A program made the translations under genes and the position numbers. Positions 59,185-64,000 of a stretch of DNA of 64,000 nucleotides are shown here, in pieces. The stretch is from the NCBI GenBank assembly GCA_900768815.1, contig CAAGEE010000004.1, positions 143,796-207,795 of the forward strand, written 5' to 3'. The notes beneath the pieces are model-generated. The model worked only from the letters and a program-made list of their open reading frames with translations, had not been told where the DNA came from and did no database searches. Positions within the stretch are counted from its first letter, which is position 1, and each line of letters opens with the position of its first letter. Source of the stretch: Bacilli bacterium (GTDB lineage Bacteria > Bacillota_I > Bacilli_A > RF39 > UBA660).

Positions 59185-59213
59185 TTGCAACAAATGAATA
59201 TTTATGATATTAT
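59185..59213 (+). promoter_or_regulatory. Sigma-A promoter of secG
   Basis: TTGCAA (59185-59190), 17-bp spacer, TATTAT (59208-59213). Confidence 0.65.
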
Positions 59214-59239
59214 AAGTATTGTTAAAACGGAGGTGCTTT

Positions 59240-59455
59240 ATGGAAAAACTACTTTTAATTATTTCCATTTTGTTAATTATTATAGTTCTTCTTCAATCAG
59301 GTAAAGCAGAGAGTGCTGCACAGATTTTATCTGGAGGTAATTCTGATTTATTCTCAAAAAGAAAAGAACGTGGTTCAGAACTAGTTATTAGTCGTATTAC
59401 ATTAATTTTAGGACTAAGCTTCTTTATTATATGTTTAGTTTCTATGTTTATTTAG
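59240..59455 (+). CDS. secG: Preprotein translocase subunit SecG
   Basis: Accessory subunit of the SecYEG channel, 71 aa with two membrane helices (about 3-15 and 50-69) and the conserved loop LLQSGKAESAAQILSGGN and LFSKRKERGSE. ATG 59240 follows GGAGGTGCTTT; upstream in-frame residues are promoter DNA. Placed before rnr and smpB-ssrA as in Bacillus (yvaL-yvaK? order secG-rnr-smpB-ssrA). Own terminator follows. Confidence 0.9.
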   Translation: MEKLLLIISILLIIIVLLQSGKAESAAQILSGGNSDLFSKRKERGSELVISRITLILGLSFFIICLVSMFI

Positions 59456-59466
59456 AATATTTATTT

Positions 59467-59498
59467 GACATATAGATAACTATATGTCTTTTTTTTTT
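59467..59498 (+). terminator. Intrinsic terminator of secG
   Basis: GACATATAG (59467-59475) and CTATATGTC (59480-59488), ATAA loop, then ten T. Confidence 0.92.
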
Positions 59499-59547
59499 GA
59501 TTGTTTTGAAGTATAATAATGGTATGATAAATAAGAGGGTGAAGCTA

Positions 59548-61656
59548 ATGCGTGACGATATTATAAATATATTAAAAAATAGTGATAGAGCACTTGATAT
59601 TTATGAGTTACATGATATGTTACATATTAATACTGTTGAAGGGGCTAAAGAACTTACTGATGAGTTAAGAAAATTAACAGAAGAAGTTATTGTATATCAT
59701 TCTAATAAAGATAAATATATGATGTTAGAGAAAAGTCATTTAAGAAAAGGCGTAATGAGAACTAATAAGAAGGGTTTTGGCTTTGTTGAAGTTGATAACT
59801 TGGATGATGATATTTATGTTGCTCAAGATAATATGAATGGAGCTATTCATGATGATATAGTATTAGTTGAGATTACTAGTAAAATGAACTTAGATAGACT
59901 AGAAGGTCGTGTTTTAAAAGTTATTAAAAGGCAAGTACAAAGATATATTGGAGAAATAACTTTTGATGCTAAAGGAAAAGGTCATATTAAATTAGATGAT
60001 AATAAGATTAAACTTAATATTGAGATTCCTAAGGATAAATCTTTAAATGCGGTAGATGGTCATAAAGTTGTTGTTGAGCTTGTTAAAAAATTGAATAACA
60101 ATTTAAAGTATGAAGGAAAAGTTGTGGAAATTATTGGTCATAAGAATGATCCTGGGGTTGATATTTTATCAATCATTTATAAATATAATATAAATACTAC
60201 TTTTCCAGATGATGTAAAAGAAGAAGTTGCTAATATAAATATGGAAGTATTACCTGAGGAGTATCATGGTAGAAGAGATTTGAGAGATCAAATGATATTT
60301 ACTATTGATGGAGATGATACTAAGGATATAGATGATGCTATTTCGATTGAGAAGTTTGCTAATGGACATTATAAATTAGGAGTACATATTGCTGATGTTA
60401 GTTATTATGTAAAAGAGGGTAGTCCTTTAGATAATGAAGCAATGGAGAGAGGTACTAGTGTTTATTTAGTAGATAGAGTTATTCCAATGTTACCTCATGA
60501 GTTATCTAATGGTATTTGTTCTTTGAATCCTAATGTTGATCGCTTGGCTATTTCTTGTGTAATGGAATTTGATAGTACTGGGAAACAGTTAGATTATGAG
60601 ATTTTCCCTAGTGTAATTAAGTCTAGAATTCAAATGACTTATAAGAAAGTTAATAGTATTTTAGAGAAGAATGTTGTACCTGAAGGGTATGAACCTTATG
60701 CTGATACTTTAAGAGAGATGTCAGAACTTGCTACAATACTTAGAAAAGCTAAGGTTAAACGTGGATATATCAACTTCGATATAGATGAAGCTAAGATTTT
60801 AGTTGATGAAAATTGTAAGCCTACGGAGATTACAGTTAGAGAGCGTGGCGTTGGAGAAAACTTGATTGAAGACTTTATGATAGCTGCTAATGAGTGTGTA
60901 GCAACTCATATATATTTCATGAATTTACCATTTATTTATCGTGTTCATGAGGTGCCAAAAGAAGAGAAGATTCGTAGTTTCTTAGCTTTTGTTAGCAATT
61001 TGGGATATAATATTCCTGGAGATATTAAAGATACTAAGCCTACTACAATGCAAAAGATTCTTAAGGCACTTGAAGATAAGCCTGAGTATAAGATTTTGTC
61101 TAGTTTGTTATTAAGATGTATGCAAAAGGCTGTTTATAAACCAGTTAATTTAGGACATTATGGTTTAGCTAGTACATGTTATACACACTTTACTTCTCCT
61201 ATTAGACGTTATCCAGATACAACGGTACATCGTTTACTTAGGACATATTTATTTGAAAATAAGATAGATAATACTACTATTCGTAAATGGGAAGAGAAAC
61301 TTGTATATATTGCAGATCATTCTTCAGATAGAGAAAGAGCATCAGTTGATTGTGAAAGAGAAGTAGAAGATATGAAGATGGCTGAGTATATGGAAAATCA
61401 TATTGGAGAAGAATTTAATGGTATGATTTCTTCTGTTACAAGTTTTGGTATGTTTGTTGAACTCGATAATTTAGTAGAAGGATTGGTTCCATTACGTGAT
61501 ATGCCGGATTTCTTTGTATACGATGAAGAGAGAATGACTTTGACTGGAGAAAAGAGTCATGTTAAATATACAATAGGTGATAAAGTAAGAGTAAAAGTTG
61601 TTAGAGCTTCTAAAGAAGATAAGACTATTGACTTTGAAATAGTAAAGAAGGTATAA
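59548..61656 (+). CDS. rnr: Ribonuclease R
   Basis: Processive 3'-5' exoribonuclease (702 aa) that degrades structured RNA and, with tmRNA, non-stop messages. N-terminal winged helix (about 1-60), cold-shock domains (about 65-200), RNB catalytic core with FTIDGDDTKDIDDAIS (about 250-265; the Mg-binding aspartates), HYGLASTCYTHFTSPIRRYPD-type sequence (about 545-565) and a C-terminal S1 domain (GMISSVTSFGMFVELDN). ATG 59548 follows GAGGGTGAAGCTA. Position next to smpB-ssrA is the classic rescue-operon order. Confidence 0.95.
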   Translation: MRDDIINILKNSDRALDIYELHDMLHINTVEGAKELTDELRKLTEEVIVYHSNKDKYMMLEKSHLRKGVMRTNKKGFGFVEVDNLDDDIYVAQDNMNGAIHDDIVLVEITSKMNLDRLEGRVLKVIKRQVQRYIGEITFDAKGKGHIKLDDNKIKLNIEIPKDKSLNAVDGHKVVVELVKKLNNNLKYEGKVVEIIGHKNDPGVDILSIIYKYNINTTFPDDVKEEVANINMEVLPEEYHGRRDLRDQMIFTIDGDDTKDIDDAISIEKFANGHYKLGVHIADVSYYVKEGSPLDNEAMERGTSVYLVDRVIPMLPHELSNGICSLNPNVDRLAISCVMEFDSTGKQLDYEIFPSVIKSRIQMTYKKVNSILEKNVVPEGYEPYADTLREMSELATILRKAKVKRGYINFDIDEAKILVDENCKPTEITVRERGVGENLIEDFMIAANECVATHIYFMNLPFIYRVHEVPKEEKIRSFLAFVSNLGYNIPGDIKDTKPTTMQKILKALEDKPEYKILSSLLLRCMQKAVYKPVNLGHYGLASTCYTHFTSPIRRYPDTTVHRLLRTYLFENKIDNTTIRKWEEKLVYIADHSSDRERASVDCEREVEDMKMAEYMENHIGEEFNGMISSVTSFGMFVELDNLVEGLVPLRDMPDFFVYDEERMTLTGEKSHVKYTIGDKVRVKVVRASKEDKTIDFEIVKKV

Positions 61657-61661
61657 ATATT

Positions 61662-62849
61662 ATGAAAAAAAGAAGAAAGAAAGTTAAATTAGAAAGAAGT
61701 AGTTTAATTTTTGGACTTCTTTTTTTGATTCTAATAGAGTGTTTGGTTTTATTTGTTAAATTGAATTATTTTGAGGACAAGCCTAAAATAGACTCTTCTG
61801 GTGTAAAGGTTAAAGAAGAGGAGAAAAAGCCTAAGGAATATGAGGCTAAGATGATTATGGTGGGTGATGCTTTAATTCATTCCAGTGTTTATATGGATGC
61901 AGAGAAAAATGATGGTAGTTATGATTTTAAACCCATGTTAAAGTATATAAAACCCATTGTTTCTAAATATGATTTAAAGTATTATAATCAAGAAACTATT
62001 TTAGGTGGTAAGGAACTTGGTTATTCTACTTATCCGCAGTTTAATTCACCGAAAGAGGTGGGTGATGCATTTTTAGATGCTGGATTTAATTTAGTTTCTT
62101 TGGCGAATAATCATACGATGGATAAGGGAGAGGTTGGTGTTTTAAATTCTGTTAATTATTGGAAAAATAAGAAAAATGTGGTATACTCTGGTCAATGGTC
62201 TTCGTGGGATGAGAGAAATGAAGTACATGTTTATAAGGTTAATGGTATTTCTTATGCTTTTTTCTCTTATACAACTTGGACTAATGGATTAGAAACTCCT
62301 TCTGGAAAGGAATATTTAAATAATATTTATTCGGATGTGAAAGCAGCTAATGATATAGCTAAAGTAAGGGATTTAGTTGATGTTGTAATTGTGGCTATGC
62401 ACTGGGGGACGGAGTATTCTTTAGGTATTTCATCTTCACAAGAGTATATTGCTAATTATTTGGCTGGGTTAGGTGTTGATTTGATAATAGGATCTCATCC
62501 ACATGTTGTTGAACCTGTGGAATATATAAATAATGGTAAGACATTTGTTATATATTCGTTAGGTAATTTTATTTCGGCACAGGTTGGGATAGATAGATTG
62601 ACGGGCTTGATGATGGAAGTTACAATAAAGAAGGTTGTTGATGTTGATGGAAAGATTACTGTTAGTATAGAAAGTCCTAAGGCAGAACTTACTTATACTT
62701 ATGCGAATAATTTTACGAAGTTTAGAGTTTATCCTTATTCTAAGTTGAATAATACTTTGTTGCCTAACTATATGGGTTATTATGAGCATTATAAGGATGT
62801 TGTTAGTTCGAGATATCCAGGACTTAGTTGGGGATTGTCGGGAGAGTGA
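61662..62849 (+). CDS. CapA-family (PgsA-like) poly-gamma-glutamate synthesis protein
   Basis: A 395-aa extracytoplasmic calcineurin-fold phosphoesterase-like protein, anchored by one membrane helix (about 14-33). Metal-ligand motifs: MVGDALIHSSVY, NQETILGG, SLANNHTMDKG, AMHWGTEYS and GSHPHVVEPVEYINNGK. In Bacillus CapA/PgsA takes part in polyglutamate capsule export, but no capB or capC genes are here, so a capsule role is unproven; many CapA homologues are solitary. It is sandwiched between rnr and smpB with no gaps, an insertion into an otherwise conserved operon. Confidence 0.82.
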   Translation: MKKRRKKVKLERSSLIFGLLFLILIECLVLFVKLNYFEDKPKIDSSGVKVKEEEKKPKEYEAKMIMVGDALIHSSVYMDAEKNDGSYDFKPMLKYIKPIVSKYDLKYYNQETILGGKELGYSTYPQFNSPKEVGDAFLDAGFNLVSLANNHTMDKGEVGVLNSVNYWKNKKNVVYSGQWSSWDERNEVHVYKVNGISYAFFSYTTWTNGLETPSGKEYLNNIYSDVKAANDIAKVRDLVDVVIVAMHWGTEYSLGISSSQEYIANYLAGLGVDLIIGSHPHVVEPVEYINNGKTFVIYSLGNFISAQVGIDRLTGLMMEVTIKKVVDVDGKITVSIESPKAELTYTYANNFTKFRVYPYSKLNNTLLPNYMGYYEHYKDVVSSRYPGLSWGLSGE

Positions 62850-62853
62850 TAAG

Positions 62854-63291
62854 ATGGAAATTTTAAATAGAAAAGTAAATCATGATTATTTTATAGAGGA
62901 TTCATATGAAACTGGTATTGTACTTACTGGTACGGAGATCAAATCTATTCGTGCAGGTAATTGTAATATCAAGGATTGCTACGGAATAATTAAGAATAAT
63001 GAGGTTTACCTTCTTAATATGTATGTTGGTCAATATAAGGAAGGTAATATTTTTAATCATGAGGAGACAAGAAGTAGAAAGTTATTACTTCATAAAAAGG
63101 AAATTAAGAAGTTACAACAGGCAGTAGAGTTGAAGGGTTTAACTCTTGTACCTATTAAGTTATATTTTAAAGAAAATAAGTTAAAGGTATTACTTGGGGT
63201 ATGTCGTGGTAAGAAAGATTATGATAAGAGAGAATCTATAAAAGAAAGAGATATAAAAAGAGAAACACTAAAAAATTTGAAAAGATATTAG
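62854..63291 (+). CDS. smpB: SsrA-binding protein
   Basis: SmpB (145 aa) binds tmRNA and mimics the missing codon-anticodon pair in trans-translation. VNHDYFIEDSYETGIVLTGT, KSIRAGNCNIKDCYG and LYFKENKLKVLLGVCRGKKD are standard, ending in the basic helix that enters the mRNA channel (about 125-145). ATG 62854 follows GGAGAGTGATAAG. ssrA, its partner RNA, follows within 125 bp. Confidence 0.97.
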   Translation: MEILNRKVNHDYFIEDSYETGIVLTGTEIKSIRAGNCNIKDCYGIIKNNEVYLLNMYVGQYKEGNIFNHEETRSRKLLLHKKEIKKLQQAVELKGLTLVPIKLYFKENKLKVLLGVCRGKKDYDKRESIKERDIKRETLKNLKRY

Positions 63292-63302
63292 TGCTTCTCT
63301 TT
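63257..63302 (+). terminator. Possible terminator of smpB
   Basis: A 15-nt inverted repeat with one mismatch (63257-63271 and 63288-63302) overlaps the smpB stop. Tail is only TTTCC, so termination may be incomplete. Confidence 0.55.
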
Positions 63303-63397
63303 CCAATTAATGTCATTTTAATACAATAATTGTTATTTATCGTATATGAAAATATTTTCATAATGTGATTTTTATGGTATTTTTACGAAGTTTATGT

Positions 63398-63403
63398 TAT
63401 AAT
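63398..63403 (+). promoter_or_regulatory. Extended -10 of ssrA
   Basis: TATAAT (63398-63403) preceded by TG one base upstream; weak -35. About 10 bp before the tmRNA 5' end. Confidence 0.65.
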
Positions 63404-63413
63404 CTTCTCACAT

Positions 63414-63790
63414 GGGGCTGATTTGGTTTCGACGGGAGTATTTGAGCATAGATGGCAAGTCGAATGTCCACGTTACGGGCACAAAAAAATAAATGCAAAA
63501 AATTTAAAAAATGCAGTTGCTAACATGTTTGGTACTCGCCAAGCTGTTGCTTTTGCCTAATAATATAGGTCTGCGCTTTCTTTAATCTTTACCTATGGGA
63601 TTACTTGAAGGTTCATTTTAGTAGGTTATGTCTATCTTTTGTCTAGAGGATAGAAAGAATATTTAGACTGGTATGTTGTCTTGGTCGTCAATTACTTGGA
63701 CGATATATGAGAATAATTAGTTGACTAAGCTTGTAGAGGTTTGTGTAGCTTTGCTTTCGGACAGGAGTTCGATTCTCCTCAGCTCCACCA
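63414..63790 (+). ncRNA. ssrA: Transfer-messenger RNA (ssrA)
   Basis: About 377 nt. The 5' end GGGGCTGATTTGGTTTCGAC and 3' end GTTCGATTCTCCTCAGCTCC plus encoded ACCA form the tRNA-like half, with conserved TTCGA T-loop. The tag frame resumes at GCA (63495-63497), begins AKNLKNAVAN and ends RQAVAFA before TAATAA (63558-63563). Tags of most Firmicutes end in ALAA or AVAA; AFA is the Mollicutes form. The other two frames stop within a few codons, so the tag frame is secure. Confidence 0.95.
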
Positions 63791-63801
63791 GATTGATGAG
63801 A

Positions 63802-63820
63802 AACTCGAACTTTTCGAGTT
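63802..63820 (+). repeat. Small hairpin after ssrA
   Basis: AACTCGAA (63802-63809) and TTCGAGTT (63813-63820), no T-run. Possibly a processing signal for the tmRNA 3' end. Confidence 0.4.
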
Positions 63821-63832
63821 AAGTAATAAACG

Positions 63833-63857
63833 CTAACTAGAAATAGTTAGTTTTTTT
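63833..63857 (+). terminator. Intrinsic terminator of ssrA
   Basis: CTAACTA (63833-63839), GAAA loop, TAGTTAG (63844-63850), then seven T. Confidence 0.9.
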
Positions 63858-63886
63858 GTTATTTAAGAAAGGAAAGTGATCGAGTT

Positions 63887-64000
63887 ATGACAATAGAAAC
63901 TAAAAAACTTGTAATAAGTGAAGAATTAAAAAGAAAGGTTGAAATGATATGTAAGTTTGCTTATGTGGAATATTCCTTTACTAATGGATATATTATAAAT
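63887..64000 (+). CDS. Truncated gene at the right edge
   Basis: Only 38 codons are present, starting MTIETKKLVISEEL after AAAGGAAAGTGAT. No family is recognisable from this much; it follows the ssrA terminator and continues beyond the window. Confidence 0.55.
   Translation, partial: MTIETKKLVISEELKRKVEMICKFAYVEYSFTNGYIIN

Noticed and set aside
58798..59268. 156-aa minus-strand frame across the end of proS and secG start
   Set aside because: It crosses two well-supported genes and a promoter and resembles no protein.
1..64000. TGA read as tryptophan (Mollicutes code)
   Set aside because: Several genes end at TGA in the expected place, for example rsmI, veg's neighbour yabG and holB, and tryptophans are TGG.

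Overview
The window is a dense, almost entirely plus-strand stretch of a very AT-rich, low-GC Gram-positive chromosome. TGA is used as a stop (for example in rsmI and mrnC's neighbours) and tryptophan is TGG, so the genetic code is the normal bacterial one. Gene order follows the origin-proximal Bacillus/Clostridium backbone (holB-ricT-trmN6-rsmI, spoVT-metG-tatD-rsmA-yabG-veg-spoVG-yabPQ-divIC-tilS-ftsH, clpC-cysS-mrnC-rlmB-sigH-secE-nusG-rplKAJL-rsmC-rpoBC-rpsLG-fusA-tuf), but shortened and with unusual insertions. Sporulation genes (sigH, spoVT, yabG, yabP, yabQ, spoVG) and a mother-cell-type LysM/peptidoglycan-binding cluster point to an endospore former. The reduced protein sizes and a tmRNA tag ending in AFA, as in Mollicutes, suggest an uncultured Bacilli lineage near the Mollicutes/RF39/Erysipelotrichia area. 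That placement is inference. No rRNA, tRNA, insertion sequence, prophage or CRISPR array was seen.

Layout. 1-7 kb: clamp loader, ricT, RNA methylases, pth and mfd. 7-11 kb: an unknown gene, spoVT, a T-box with metG, a tiny membrane protein and tatD. 11.6-14.2 kb: three tandem secreted or anchored paralogues followed by an ER-type (SipW-like) signal peptidase, the most novel-looking system here. 14.2-20.5 kb: rsmA, an Asn-rich membrane protein, a spore-envelope cluster (five-LysM protein, carboxypeptidase-regulatory-like protein, SpoIID-like/peptidoglycan-binding protein, yabG), veg, spoVG, yabP and yabQ. 20.5-36 kb: divIC, tilS, ftsH with an extra C-terminal SAP/Rho-N-like motif, mscL, dusB, an RDD protein, lysS, an unusual YfcC-like transporter, clpC, cysS, mrnC, rlmB, sigH and a possible degenerate kinase-like membrane protein.

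36-53 kb is the transcription/translation superoperon. It has several near-consensus sigma-A promoters (one perfect, TTGACA-17-TATAAT before rplJ), an L10 leader with mutually exclusive hairpins, and an apparent attenuator before rsmC. 53-64 kb holds the only minus-strand gene (FemABX type), murD-eno, a small DUF4870-like protein, a T-box with proS (specifier CCT), then secG, rnr, a CapA-like protein, smpB and ssrA, and a truncated gene at the right edge.

Functionally most of the window is information processing. The accessory interest lies in the SipW-like cluster, the spore-envelope cluster, the modified FtsH, the kinase-like protein next to sigH, and the cis-regulatory elements. All functional calls rest on motif recognition by eye; no database search was run.
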